DNA from: Komagataeibacter medellinensis NBRC 3288
GTDB lineage: Bacteria; Pseudomonadota; Alphaproteobacteria; Acetobacterales; Acetobacteraceae
Reading direction: 5' to 3'
Assembly: GCF_000182745.2 (NCBI RefSeq)
Contig: NC_016027.1
Coordinates: 1,417,501 to 1,481,500 of the forward strand
DNA length: 64,000 nt
Shown: positions 47,777 to 57,423 of the stretch, in pieces
How the letters are laid out: each line of letters begins with the position of its first letter
Numbering within the stretch: position 1 is the stretch's first letter
Notes under the pieces: model-generated
Databases searched by the model: none
What the model was told of the DNA's origin: nothing
What the model saw: only the letters and a program-made list of their open reading frames with translations
Position numbers and translations under genes: made by a program

Positions 47777-47812
47777 CCCGTGTTGGGAGCGCCCGTTCGC
47801 TCCCAACACGGG
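47777..47812. terminator. Bidirectional hairpin terminator
   Basis: A perfect 15-bp stem, CCCGTGTTGGGAGCG and its complement, with a six-base loop, exactly filling the gap between two convergent genes. It has no T-run on either side. Confidence 0.8.
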
Positions 47813-49903
47813 TCAGCCATCCGCACCGATCTCGTGCAGCACAATGCCGGGGGAGAGAATCTCCGGCAGTACCACCTCTGCCCCATGAGCGGGATAATAG
47901 ACATAGAACGGCACTCCATCGCGGCCATGGGCCTGCAGGAAGGCGGTAATCGCTGCATCGCGCAGCGTCCAATCGCCTTTCATGTACACAACGCCCTGCC
48001 GCGCGAATGCCGCCTGCACCGCGTGGGTGGACAGGGCCACGCGCTCATTCACCAGACATGAGATGCACCATGCTGCCGTCATGTCCACAAACACGGGGCG
48101 ACCCTGCCGGCGCAGTTCGGCAAGTCGGGTGGGAGAGAAGGCCGAACTCCCGTCCGCTACCCGGTCCGCCCCATGGTCATGCACGCTGCCCGGCGGCACG
48201 ACGCCCCCCCCCACGAAAGCAACCAGCAGGCTAAGGATAGCCGCAGCCCGATACAGCCCCGCCCGGCCCTGCATGGCATCAAGCAGGTCCATGGTCGTGG
48301 CGCGCCGCAGGCACCAGCAGCCAAAACCAACCAGCACCAGCCCCACCCCCAACAGGTAGAGCGCATCCGTGCCTCCTTCCAGACGGGCCACCCAGGCCAG
48401 CCAGACGCAGGTAGCCAGAACGGGCACGGCCAACAGGTTGCGTACGGTTTCCATCCACCGTCCTGGCCGGGGCAGCCAGCCCAGCAGCCCCGGCATGGCG
48501 GCCAGCAGCAGGTAGGGGGCAGCCAGCCCCACGCCAAGGGCGGCAAAGACCAGCAGCCCCACAAACGGCGAAGCCGCAAGCGCCCCGGCCACTGCCGCCC
48601 CCATGAAGGGCGCCGTGCAGGGCGATGCCAGCACCACCGCCAGCACACCGGTCAGGAAATCCCCCGCATGTGCGGGCAGGGCATTACCCACCCCCATAAG
48701 CCGCAGCCCGATGGTAAAGACCCCAAGCAGGTTAAGGGCAACCGCGAACAGCAGCAGGCAGATCGTGATGACAAACCCCACGGACTGGAACTGGAACCCC
48801 CACCCCGCCTGCTGGCCTGCAACCCGCAGGGCCGCAACAGCGCCCCCCAGCACCACGAACGACCCCACAACACCCGCCGCGTAGGCCGCGGCTCCACCAA
48901 GCGCTGCCCGGCGTTCCCCACGTGCCATGCGCTCCAGCGCCAGCACCTTCATGGCCAGTACCGGGAACACGCAGGGCATGAGGTTGAGGATCAACCCGCC
49001 CGCAAAGGCCATGATGACCAGCATCCCGATACCGCTGGCCTGCCTGCCCGCCACCGCCGGTGGCGCAAGCGGCTGGACAGCGCCCACTACCGGCCGGACC
49101 GAAAGGCCACGCTCACGTCCCATACCATCACGCAGCACCACGATACCCGACAGGTTGGCGCCGTTATGAAATTCCGGCCCAGGATGCAGGGCAAGCTGCA
49201 CGGCGCCCTCGTCCACCACCAATGGCTGGTCCACATCCTGATCGATCGCGCCGGACACGTCGGGCATGAACCACGCCGCCGTGACCGCATCGGCCGACAG
49301 GCCACGCCCTGAAAGCTGCAAAAGCCCGGTGGGCGAAAGCCGGGCAGCAAAGGGCGAGGCCACGGGGCGCTGCGCGCTGGCGCGGGCAAAATCCGCCGCC
49401 TGCGCCGAAGGCTGTGGCGCACCGCGTGGCAGGACAAGGGTGAATGCCCCGTGCTCGGGCACGCAGACCTCGGCACAGACCAGCCAGTCTGCCACGGCAC
49501 TGAGCGTGAGCGGACCATCCCCTTCTGCCTGCATAGGCATAAGGGTGACCGGCAGCAGTACATCGCCGGTATAGGCATAGGAGGTCAGCGGACCGTCATG
49601 CAGCACGCGCGGCACAGGCCATTCAATGATGCTGGCCTGCCCACCCGCACCGCCATGCGCGGTGACGGCCAACGTGGTCGCCTCCCCCGCATCGCCGGGG
49701 TTAAGCCAGTAAGTGTGCCAACCGGGCGCAAGGTGCATCTGCAGGCCCACATGCAGCGCGCGGCCGGGCTGGTAGGTGTCATCATCCGTAACCAGCGTGA
49801 CGGTTGCACGCGGGCTGGTTACGGCCGCGCTCTGCGCGGCACGCGCGGCCGGTGCGACAAGCAGCACCATGCACAGGATCGATACAAGCCACTGATAGGG
49901 CAC
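47813..49903 (-). CDS. DsbD/ScsB-family thiol:disulfide interchange protein
   Basis: A transmembrane electron carrier from cytoplasmic thioredoxin to the periplasm, about 696 residues. All three redox cysteine pairs are visible: N-terminal VCAEVC, membrane CVFP and SPCTAP, and a C-terminal thioredoxin domain with AAWCISC. The long N-terminal domain resembles ScsB-type proteins more than E. coli DsbD. The GTG at 49903 has a GGAG site and a good signal peptide; longer frames to 50113 collide with the divergent hrpB start. Partners are unknown. Confidence 0.85.
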   Translation of the reverse strand: MPYQWLVSILCMVLLVAPAARAAQSAAVTSPRATVTLVTDDDTYQPGRALHVGLQMHLAPGWHTYWLNPGDAGEATTLAVTAHGGAGGQASIIEWPVPRVLHDGPLTSYAYTGDVLLPVTLMPMQAEGDGPLTLSAVADWLVCAEVCVPEHGAFTLVLPRGAPQPSAQAADFARASAQRPVASPFAARLSPTGLLQLSGRGLSADAVTAAWFMPDVSGAIDQDVDQPLVVDEGAVQLALHPGPEFHNGANLSGIVVLRDGMGRERGLSVRPVVGAVQPLAPPAVAGRQASGIGMLVIMAFAGGLILNLMPCVFPVLAMKVLALERMARGERRAALGGAAAYAAGVVGSFVVLGGAVAALRVAGQQAGWGFQFQSVGFVITICLLLFAVALNLLGVFTIGLRLMGVGNALPAHAGDFLTGVLAVVLASPCTAPFMGAAVAGALAASPFVGLLVFAALGVGLAAPYLLLAAMPGLLGWLPRPGRWMETVRNLLAVPVLATCVWLAWVARLEGGTDALYLLGVGLVLVGFGCWCLRRATTMDLLDAMQGRAGLYRAAAILSLLVAFVGGGVVPPGSVHDHGADRVADGSSAFSPTRLAELRRQGRPVFVDMTAAWCISCLVNERVALSTHAVQAAFARQGVVYMKGDWTLRDAAITAFLQAHGRDGVPFYVYYPAHGAEVVLPEILSPGIVLHEIGADG

Positions 49904-50002
49904 CGACAGTACTCCGCCACACAATGTTAAAGAGAAAAAACACACCCACGCATTACGGCAAGGATTGCCCCGCCACCATGCCCAACGCCATAAGATCAGG
50001 AT

Positions 50003-52561
50003 ATGGCTTTCGACCCGACCTTGCAAAACCGACTTGATACCCTTGTGGCGGATGCATCCAGCACGCTGCCCGTTGCCGCCGCCCTGCCCGCGCTGCGCGA
50101 TGTGCTGGAACACGCCGCCAATGCCGTGCTGGTCGCCCCGCCGGGGGCTGGCAAGACTACTCTGGTGCCGCTGGCCCTGCTTGCCGCCCCATGGCGTGGC
50201 GACGGGCGGATCGTCATGCTTGAACCCCGCAGGCTGGCCACACGGGCGGCCGCCCAGCGCATGGCGGAACTGGTGGATGAGCCACTGGGCGGGCTGGTGG
50301 GCTATCGCACCCGGCTGGATGGCGCGACATCAGCACAGACGCGCATTGAGGTGATAACCGAGGGCCTGCTGGTGCGCCGCCTGCTGTCCGACCCCATGCT
50401 GGAGGGGGTGGCGTGCGTCATATTTGATGAAATCCATGAACGTTCGGTCGATGCGGATGCCGCCCTGGCCTTCTGCCTTGACCTGCAGCGCAGCCTGCGG
50501 CCCGAACTGAAACTTGTCGCCATGTCCGCCACCATGGATGGCGCGGCCCTGTCGCGCCGCATGGATGCCGAACTGGTGGAAAGCGCGGGCCGGATGTTTC
50601 CCGTGGAAACCCGCCACGCGCTCCGCGATCTTATCCACCGCCGCGACCTGCCCGATGCCATGGCAGCCGCCATCCGCACCGCCATTGCGCAGGAGGAAGG
50701 CGATGTGCTGGCCTTCCTGCCCGGTGTGGGCGAGATCCAGCGCACGCGCACCCTCCTGGCCGGGATCAATGCCGACGTGCTGCCGCTTTATGGTGAACTG
50801 CCGCCAGCCGAGCAGGATCTGGCCCTGTCCCCCCACCCCGATGGGCGCAGGCGGGTGATCCTGTCCACATCGATTGCCGAGACATCTCTGACCGTGCCGG
50901 GCGTACGCATTGTGGTTGATGGCGGTTTTCGCCGCGTACCCCGGCTGGATGTGGGCACAGGGCTGACACGACTCGATACGGTGCGCATTTCGCGCGCGGC
51001 GGCCAACCAGCGCGCGGGCCGTGCGGGGCGCGTGGCGCCGGGCACGGCTATCCGGCTATGGACGGAAATGACCACCCGCGCCATGCCACCCCATGACCAG
51101 CCCGAAATGATGGAAGCCGAACTGACCGGCCTACGGCTGGATACAGCGGCGTGGCAGGATGCCATGGGCACGGACCCTGCCGACCTCCCCTTCCCCGACA
51201 CCCCCCCCAATGGCGCATTCGAATCCGGGCGTAGCCTGCTCCAGGCCCTGGGTGCGCTGGATGACAATGCACGCATTACCCCCGAGGGCACCCGCATGGC
51301 AGCCCTTGGCGCCCACCCGCGTCTTGCCGCCATGATGCTGGCCGCGCGCACCGCATCGGAGCGCGCACTGGCCTGCGATATCGCGGCCCTGCTGGAAGAA
51401 CGCGACCCGCTGCGCCCCCGCCGCCCCGCAGGTGGCAGCAGGAATGCGCCACCTGCGGCCCCTGCCGATATCCGCCTGCGGCTGGACCTGCTGGCCGGTG
51501 GCGACCACCCTGATGCTGACCGCGCGGCCCTGTCACGTATTCGCCATGCTGCCCGGCAGTACCGCAGGCGACTGGGGCTGGGCCGCGACATTGCGGCAGG
51601 TGGCGACCCCGCCGCCCTGATTGCCGCCGCCTTCCCCGACCGGGTGGCCCAGTCACGTGGCGATGCCGGGTCTTTCCGCCTGGCGGGTGGCGGCAGCGCA
51701 CGGCTTGCCAAGACCGATGAACTGGCCCGCACCGCCCTGCTGGCGGTAGCGGGCATGCATGTGCGCAAGACCGCCGAGATCTGCCTTGCCGCCCCGCTGG
51801 ACCGCGACAACCTGCCGCCCACCCTGCTGGCCCGTACGCATGAACAGGTGGAGACCACGCTCGACCCCATCACCGGCAGCGTTCTGGCCCGGCGCAGGCT
51901 GCGGCTGGGCAACCTGATACTACGCGACCGCACGGTTACCGCCAGTACTGATGAAGTCAGTGCCCTGCTGTGCCAGCAGGCGGCCCAGAACCTTGCCGCC
52001 AGCCTGACATGGAGCGATGCCTGCCACCAGTTGCAGGCGCGTGTGGAACTGGCGCGCACCCGGCTTGACCGCCCGGACCTGCCCGACCTGTCCAACGCTG
52101 CGCTGGCAGCCACCACCGATACGTGGCTTGCCCCATGGCTTGCGGGCGTGAACCGCCTGTCTACCCTGGCAGAGATGGACCTGCTGGCCATGCTGCGCGC
52201 CACCATGGACCATGCCAGCCTGAAATGGCTGGACCACACGCTGCCAACCCATCTGGACCTGCCCGGCGGGCGGGTGGGCATCGACTACCTTCAGCCCGTG
52301 CCGGTGGCATCGGCCCGTGCCCAGACCTTCTATGGTGTAACAGACACGCCCCGCATTGCCGGTGGCGGTGTGGACCTGCGTATCGCCCTGCTTTCCCCCG
52401 CGGGCCGCCCGCAGGCCATCACCGCAGATCTGGCCGGGTTCTGGGCCGGTTCATGGGCGGACATGCGCCGTGACATGCGTGGCCGCTACCCCCGCCACGA
52501 CTGGCCGGAAAACCCGGCCACCGCCAGCCCGCCACCCCCGCGCCAGCCTCGCAGGCCATAA
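50003..52561 (+). CDS. hrpB: ATP-dependent RNA helicase HrpB
   Basis: A DEAH/DExH-box helicase of 852 residues. Motif I is APPGAGKTTL, Ia LEPRRLATRAAAQRM, II FDEIHERS, III SATMD, and VI QRAGRAGR. A C-terminal HrpB-specific region with YLQPVPVASARAQTFYG follows. The role in RNA metabolism is not well defined in any species. It is divergent from the DsbD-like gene. Confidence 0.94.
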   Translation: MAFDPTLQNRLDTLVADASSTLPVAAALPALRDVLEHAANAVLVAPPGAGKTTLVPLALLAAPWRGDGRIVMLEPRRLATRAAAQRMAELVDEPLGGLVGYRTRLDGATSAQTRIEVITEGLLVRRLLSDPMLEGVACVIFDEIHERSVDADAALAFCLDLQRSLRPELKLVAMSATMDGAALSRRMDAELVESAGRMFPVETRHALRDLIHRRDLPDAMAAAIRTAIAQEEGDVLAFLPGVGEIQRTRTLLAGINADVLPLYGELPPAEQDLALSPHPDGRRRVILSTSIAETSLTVPGVRIVVDGGFRRVPRLDVGTGLTRLDTVRISRAAANQRAGRAGRVAPGTAIRLWTEMTTRAMPPHDQPEMMEAELTGLRLDTAAWQDAMGTDPADLPFPDTPPNGAFESGRSLLQALGALDDNARITPEGTRMAALGAHPRLAAMMLAARTASERALACDIAALLEERDPLRPRRPAGGSRNAPPAAPADIRLRLDLLAGGDHPDADRAALSRIRHAARQYRRRLGLGRDIAAGGDPAALIAAAFPDRVAQSRGDAGSFRLAGGGSARLAKTDELARTALLAVAGMHVRKTAEICLAAPLDRDNLPPTLLARTHEQVETTLDPITGSVLARRRLRLGNLILRDRTVTASTDEVSALLCQQAAQNLAASLTWSDACHQLQARVELARTRLDRPDLPDLSNAALAATTDTWLAPWLAGVNRLSTLAEMDLLAMLRATMDHASLKWLDHTLPTHLDLPGGRVGIDYLQPVPVASARAQTFYGVTDTPRIAGGGVDLRIALLSPAGRPQAITADLAGFWAGSWADMRRDMRGRYPRHDWPENPATASPPPPRQPRRP

Positions 52562-52660
52562 AACTGCATGCATTTATGGCCACGTTGACATGCAGACATG
52601 GCATTGCCGCTTTTTTCAGATAACATGCGTCATCATGAACGTACTTCGCTTGCGCCATAC

Positions 52661-53821
52661 ATGACCCGTATCGCCATGGCCCGCCCGGCGTGCCGCCTGT
52701 TACCGATGCTGCTGCTGGGCATGACCGGGCAGGCCGTGGCGGCACTGGCGCAGGATGGGGCTGCCGCTTCATCGGCCGTGCCGCCCAATCCCTCGCTGTT
52801 TGCTCCGCCCATGCCCCCCGTGGTGGCATCCGGCCCACTGACCTTTGCGCCACTGGTGCGCCAGGTGGGACCGGCAGTGGTGAACATCGCAGTCTCGCAG
52901 GCGCAGGATACCAAGGTGGCGACCAACAGCCACCAACCCTTGCCCCCCAGCGTGAAGGGCACGCCGTTCGAGCATAAATTCCGTGAACGCATGCGCGCGC
53001 ATGGGGAGGAAATGCTGGGGGCCGGCTCGGGCTTCCTGATCGACCCGGGCGGGGTGATCGTGACCAACGCGCATGTGGTGGGGGGGGCTGACCAGATTAC
53101 CGTCTCGCTGGCCGATGGCACGGAATTCCCGGCCAGACTGGTTGGCAGCGATGACCTGACGGATATCGCGGTGATCCAGATCCATGCCCCTCACCCCATG
53201 CCCTTCGTGCCATGGGGGGACAGCAGGCTGGTCAATATCGGGGACTGGATCATGGCGGCGGGCAACCCGTTCGGGCTTGGCTCCTCCGTTACGGCGGGAA
53301 TCGTGTCGGCACGCGGGCGCGATATCGGCACCAGCCCGTTTGACGATTTTTTCCAGATAGACGCGCCCATCAACCCCGGCAATTCGGGCGGCCCATCGTT
53401 CAATCTGGCGGGCCAGGTGGTGGCGGTGAACACGGCCATCGTCTCACCCACCGGCGGCTCGGTAGGGATCGGGTTTGGCCTTCCGTCCGAAATTGTGGCA
53501 CCCATTGTGGAAGAACTGCGCCGCAATGGCCATATAGACCGTGGCTGGCTGGGTGTTACACTGGCGGACGGGCCGGGGCGCAACGGGGTACAGATCGTGG
53601 GCATAGACCGCAATGGCCCGGCCATGAAGGCGCACCTGCATATTGGCGATGTGATTACCGCCGTGAATGATGAACCAATCGATACGTCCCGCATGCTGAT
53701 CCGCTCGATCGCGGCAAAGCGGCCGGGATCGACGGTGGCGCTGCATATCCGCCGTCGCCATGACCTGATGAGCCTGAATGCCTGCGTCGGCCACCGCCCC
53801 GACGAAGACATGGACGACTGA
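52661..53821 (+). CDS. HtrA/DegP-family periplasmic serine protease
   Basis: A 386-residue protease with a signal peptide (MTRIAMARPACRLLPMLLLG region) and the full catalytic triad H138 (TNAHVV), D168 (LTDIAV) and S242 (GNSGGPS). It has one PDZ domain after about residue 280, so it is DegS/DegQ-like in size rather than a two-PDZ DegP. Several upstream ATGs (52598, 52625) remain possible. It is the first gene of a five-gene plus-strand set with a two-component system, so it is probably part of envelope stress control. Confidence 0.9.
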   Translation: MTRIAMARPACRLLPMLLLGMTGQAVAALAQDGAAASSAVPPNPSLFAPPMPPVVASGPLTFAPLVRQVGPAVVNIAVSQAQDTKVATNSHQPLPPSVKGTPFEHKFRERMRAHGEEMLGAGSGFLIDPGGVIVTNAHVVGGADQITVSLADGTEFPARLVGSDDLTDIAVIQIHAPHPMPFVPWGDSRLVNIGDWIMAAGNPFGLGSSVTAGIVSARGRDIGTSPFDDFFQIDAPINPGNSGGPSFNLAGQVVAVNTAIVSPTGGSVGIGFGLPSEIVAPIVEELRRNGHIDRGWLGVTLADGPGRNGVQIVGIDRNGPAMKAHLHIGDVITAVNDEPIDTSRMLIRSIAAKRPGSTVALHIRRRHDLMSLNACVGHRPDEDMDD

Positions 53822-53870
53822 AAGACCCAGGGACGACTGAACGACCCCGCCCCAAACGACGTGAGGCAAC

Positions 53871-54551
53871 GTGCATATTCTTGTTGTTGAAGATGACCCC
53901 ACCGTACGCAATTTCGTGGCCAAGGGCCTGAAGGAAGCCGGGCACCTGGTTGAACTGACCGATAACGGCAAGGACGGCCTGTTCATGGCCGTAAGCGAGA
54001 AGTTCGACCTGATCATACTCGACCGCATGCTGCCCGGCGGCATTGACGGCGTGCGCCTGCTTGAGACCATCCGCGCGCAGAACAACGCAACCCCCGTGCT
54101 GCTGCTCTCGGCACTGGCGGATGTGGATGACCGCGTGCAGGGCCTCAAGGCAGGGGGCGATGACTACGTGACCAAGCCGTTTGCCTTCAGCGAACTGCTG
54201 GCGCGCGTGGAAGCCCTCGGCCGCCGTGGCCGCACCGAGGTAGCACCCCAGACCAAGCTGGAACTGGCGGACCTGGAGATCGACCTGCTTTCGCGCACCG
54301 TGCGGCGCGCGGGGCAGAAGATCGACCTGCAGCCGCGTGAGTTCCGCTTACTGGAATACCTGACCCGCCACGCAGGCCAGGTCGTGACCCGCACCATGCT
54401 GCTCGAAGGTGTATGGGACTACCACTTCGACCCGCAGACCAACGTGATCGACGTGCATGTCTCGCGCCTGCGCCAGAAGGTGGATAAGCCCTTCGGCACG
54501 CCGCTCATCCATACCATCCGCAATGCGGGCTACATGCTGCGTGCGGAATAA
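53871..54551 (+). CDS. OmpR/PhoB-family response regulator
   Basis: A 226-residue DNA-binding response regulator with receiver domain (acidic pair D8/D9, phospho-acceptor D51 in LIILDRMLPG, K102 in TKPF) and a winged-helix output domain (LDLQPREFRLLEYL; VIDVHVSRLRQKVD). The start is GTG with a GAGG site. Its partner is the histidine kinase that begins 15 bases downstream; the HtrA gene is 49 bases upstream. Confidence 0.95.
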   Translation: MHILVVEDDPTVRNFVAKGLKEAGHLVELTDNGKDGLFMAVSEKFDLIILDRMLPGGIDGVRLLETIRAQNNATPVLLLSALADVDDRVQGLKAGGDDYVTKPFAFSELLARVEALGRRGRTEVAPQTKLELADLEIDLLSRTVRRAGQKIDLQPREFRLLEYLTRHAGQVVTRTMLLEGVWDYHFDPQTNVIDVHVSRLRQKVDKPFGTPLIHTIRNAGYMLRAE

Positions 54552-54566
54552 GCCCGCAGGCCGCGC

Positions 54567-56147
54567 GTGACGGCGGCATCCTTTCCCCAGCCCCCGCCCC
54601 GACGTTCGCGCTGGCGGGCATGGCGGTCGGCCAGCCTGCGCTTTGCACTGGCTTATGGGCTGATGTTCGCGATGTCCTCCATCCTGTTCATGTCCTTCCT
54701 GTGGTGGGGCACGATCGGGTTCCTTGAACGGCAGGTGGAGACCGCCATCAACGCCGATGCCCGCGCCCTGGCCGAACGCTGGGTGATGGGCGGCCTGCCC
54801 ACGCTGGCCCTGACCATCGAGGACCGGCTTGAGCAGAATCTTGATGATGATGCGATCTATCTCGTCATCGACCCGCAGGGGAATTACCTGACCGGCAACG
54901 TCTCGGCCTGGCCGGGTAAGGTGCAATACACCGACCGCTGGTATTCCCTGCCCGATACCCGCGCAGGCCTGCGCAGCATGGCTGAACTGCACGCCTACAA
55001 CCTGCCTGGCACGGAACAGACCCATACGGCGGGCCAGTTGGATAGTGGCTATCGCCTGCTGGTGGGGCGCGATGTGCGCGCGCGCGGCATCCTGCGCCAT
55101 CTGCTGACCGATTCGCTGCTATGGGCGTGGGTCATGGTCACGCTACTGGCGGTAAGCGGGGCGGTGCTGGTGCACCGCATCTTCCGCCGCATGGTCAAAA
55201 CCGTGGCGCGCACCACGTCGGCCATTGCCCATGGCGACCTGAGCCGCCGCATGCCGCTGGTGGGCAATGGCGACGAAATGGACCAGGTGGCCGAGGCCAT
55301 CAACGAAATGCTCGACCGCATCGTACGCCTGATGGATGGCGTACGGCAGGTCTCCAACGCCATTGCCCATGACCTGCGTACCCCCATCGCACGCGCGCGC
55401 ACCCAACTTGAGGATGCGGCACTCCACGCCACCACGCCAGAAGAATTGCGTGGCGCGATCGAGCGCGCGGTAGGCAACCTGGACAATGTGACCGCCGTGT
55501 TCGAAGCCCTGCTGCGCATTGCCCAGATCGAGGCCGGGGCGCGCCGCTCCGCCTTCATGGCGTTCGACATGGTGCCGGTGCTGCTGGATGTGGCCGATCT
55601 GTATGAAGCGGTAGCCGAGGATCATGACATCACCCTGACGCTTGATCTGCCTGAGCATCTGCCCTTCTATGGCGACCGCTCCCTGATCCAGCAGGCCGTG
55701 GCCAACATGCTGGACAACGCCATCAAATTCTCCCCTTCCGGCGGGAAGGTGCACCTGCGCGCCCAGATACGCGAACTGGCACCCGGACAGATTACCGGGC
55801 CTACGGGCGAGGGTATGGTGGACCTGTCGGTCAGTGATGAGGGAATCGGCATGAGCGAGGCCGACATGGCGCGCGCCACAGAACGCTTCTTCCGCGCGGA
55901 AAAGGCCCGCAATACGCCAGGAGCCGGGCTGGGCCTATCCATGGTGCGCGCCATCGTGCAGTTGCATGGCGGGCGGATGCACCTGTCGGCGCACAATCCC
56001 GGCCTTACGGTCTCGATGGCACTGCCCATTGCCGCCTGCGCGCTGTCGGATGACGGACGGGACTGCCCATTTCCGCAGAGCATATCAGGCATGACGCAAA
56101 CGTCATCTTTCCCCCATCAGCATGACACACATAGTAGCGTAAAGTGA
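54567..56147 (+). CDS. Membrane sensor histidine kinase
   Basis: A 526-residue kinase that starts with GTG. Two membrane helices (about 25-50 and 180-205) flank a periplasmic sensor domain of about 130 residues. A HAMP domain is followed by a HisKA domain with phospho-H268 (AIAHDLRTP) and a HATPase (NMLDNAIKFSP; DEGIGM; GAGLGLSMV). It pairs with the preceding regulator. The sensed signal is unknown; the HtrA and SIMPL neighbours suggest the envelope. Confidence 0.94.
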   Translation: MTAASFPQPPPRRSRWRAWRSASLRFALAYGLMFAMSSILFMSFLWWGTIGFLERQVETAINADARALAERWVMGGLPTLALTIEDRLEQNLDDDAIYLVIDPQGNYLTGNVSAWPGKVQYTDRWYSLPDTRAGLRSMAELHAYNLPGTEQTHTAGQLDSGYRLLVGRDVRARGILRHLLTDSLLWAWVMVTLLAVSGAVLVHRIFRRMVKTVARTTSAIAHGDLSRRMPLVGNGDEMDQVAEAINEMLDRIVRLMDGVRQVSNAIAHDLRTPIARARTQLEDAALHATTPEELRGAIERAVGNLDNVTAVFEALLRIAQIEAGARRSAFMAFDMVPVLLDVADLYEAVAEDHDITLTLDLPEHLPFYGDRSLIQQAVANMLDNAIKFSPSGGKVHLRAQIRELAPGQITGPTGEGMVDLSVSDEGIGMSEADMARATERFFRAEKARNTPGAGLGLSMVRAIVQLHGGRMHLSAHNPGLTVSMALPIAACALSDDGRDCPFPQSISGMTQTSSFPHQHDTHSSVK

Positions 56148-56151
56148 CAGC

Positions 56152-56484
56152 ATGAACCTGCACCCCGCCATGACGCCCGCCCTCGTCGTGATGAGTTTCT
56201 GCCTGTGTGGCGCAACGCCCGTCCCGGCGGAACCAGACAGCAGCATGATGCGCGTGGCCACGGCGCGCGATGGCGCGGACAAACCTGTCATCATTACCAG
56301 CGATACCAAGGCCTACTGCAACCGGCTCCTCAACATCATTGATGCCTACGGTCCCACCCTGCCGCAAGATGTGGACAGCCTGCGCATGCAGGGGGCCGAC
56401 ATGTGTCGGGAGGGCCGTATCCGTTCGGGCATTGTGCGGTTGCGCCGCGCACTGGTGGAACTGAAAGAGACCACACATTCATGA
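56152..56484 (+). CDS. Small exported Cys-containing protein, unknown function
   Basis: A 110-residue protein with a signal peptide (residues 1-26) and two cysteines in the mature part (AYCNRL and ADMCREGR), likely one disulfide. The C-terminal half is helical and basic. It starts four bases after the kinase stop and overlaps the SIMPL gene by four bases, so it belongs to the same transcript. No family recognised. Confidence 0.75.
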   Translation: MNLHPAMTPALVVMSFCLCGATPVPAEPDSSMMRVATARDGADKPVIITSDTKAYCNRLLNIIDAYGPTLPQDVDSLRMQGADMCREGRIRSGIVRLRRALVELKETTHS

Positions 56485-57245
56485 TAACCCTCCCTTTCCA
56501 TGCCGCCGCCCGCACGGCGCTGCCCGCCCTCGCAATCATGGTGGCGGGCATGTCCCTGCACCCGCTGGCCGCCATGGCACAGCGGCCGATCTTCTCTTCC
56601 ACCACCGCCCCCACGGCACCCACGCTGGAGCTTTCGGCCTCTGGCACCGTGCATGCCCAGCCCGATGAACTGACGGCCGTTTTTTACGCCGAATCGCGGG
56701 CCGATACGGCCGCTGCCGCACAGGCGCAGGTGAACACACAGATATCCAAGGCCATTGCAACCGCCGGGCACACGGACGGACTCAGTGTCAATGCCGAGTC
56801 GTATTCCGTACATCATGAAGATGCCGATCCAAAACAGAACCGCAGGCAGTCACAATGGATTGCCCGCCAGACCATCCGCCTGACCGCGCCCGAGGGGAAA
56901 GGACTCCTGCCACTGGTCGCACAGTTGCAGGGTGATAACCTTGTGCTCACCCAGCTGGACTGGTCGCTCTCTGCGCCACGGCGGGCGGAACTGACCCGCA
57001 AGGCCGAAACCCTTGCCCTGCAGGACATGCAGCAGCGCGCGCAGGCTGCAGCCGAGACGCTAAAGCTGAAGATCGGCGCGATCCGCACCGTCACGCTGGA
57101 TGACCAAGACTTTCCGCGCCCGCGGCCCATGATGATGATGGCAAGGATGGCCAGCGCGGACATGACCGCCCCCGAAGCCCCGGCAGCCATGCAGGACGTT
57201 ACCGCCACCGTGCACGCGACGCTGATTTTGCAGGACACGGAATAG
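56481..57245 (+). CDS. SIMPL-domain (DUF541) periplasmic protein
   Basis: A 254-residue exported protein with a signal peptide (cut near AMA-QRP) and one SIMPL domain: LELSASGTVHAQPDEL at the start and QAAAETLKLKIGAIRTVTL near the end are typical. SIMPL proteins have been linked to oxidative or envelope stress, but their mechanism is unknown. Last gene of the HtrA/two-component set. Confidence 0.87.
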   Translation: MITLPFHAAARTALPALAIMVAGMSLHPLAAMAQRPIFSSTTAPTAPTLELSASGTVHAQPDELTAVFYAESRADTAAAAQAQVNTQISKAIATAGHTDGLSVNAESYSVHHEDADPKQNRRQSQWIARQTIRLTAPEGKGLLPLVAQLQGDNLVLTQLDWSLSAPRRAELTRKAETLALQDMQQRAQAAAETLKLKIGAIRTVTLDDQDFPRPRPMMMMARMASADMTAPEAPAAMQDVTATVHATLILQDTE

Positions 57246-57325
57246 GAGACTGTTTTGAAACAGTCTGTTGGTAAGAAATAATAGAATTTCCAGGGATCAC
57301 CTTTTTCAAACAGGTGTTCTGTCCT
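57246..57325. repeat. Possible diverged copy D of the hairpin repeat (SIMPL / infC junction)
   Basis: Holds two short hairpins, GACTGTTT/AAACAGTC near 57250 and CACCT/AGGTG near 57300. In reverse complement the second is followed by CCCTGG-AAATTCTATT, similar to the tail of copies A-C. The stem bases differ but the layout and convergent position match, so it may be a degenerate member. Confidence 0.4.
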
Positions 57326-57354
57326 GACGCTTTCCCCTGACTGGCGGCGCAGAC

Positions 57355-57399
57355 AGCAAAAAGGCCCGGTGGAGTTGTCCTCTCCCGGGCCTTTTTGCT
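57355..57399. terminator. Bidirectional Rho-independent terminator (infC / SIMPL)
   Basis: A perfect 15-bp stem, AGCAAAAAGGCCCGG with CCGGGCCTTTTTGCT, loop of 15 bases. The A/T runs at both bases let it end transcripts from either side. Confidence 0.92.
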
Positions 57400-57423
57400 T
57401 ACCGTACTTGCAGATACGCCATA

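Noticed and set aside
49904-50113. Longer N-terminus for the DsbD-like protein
   Set aside because: It would overlap the divergent hrpB start, lacks a ribosome site, and places the signal peptide internally.
50788-52281. 497-codon minus-strand open frame opposite hrpB
   Set aside because: Arg/Ser-rich composition with no motif; hrpB is certain on the other strand.
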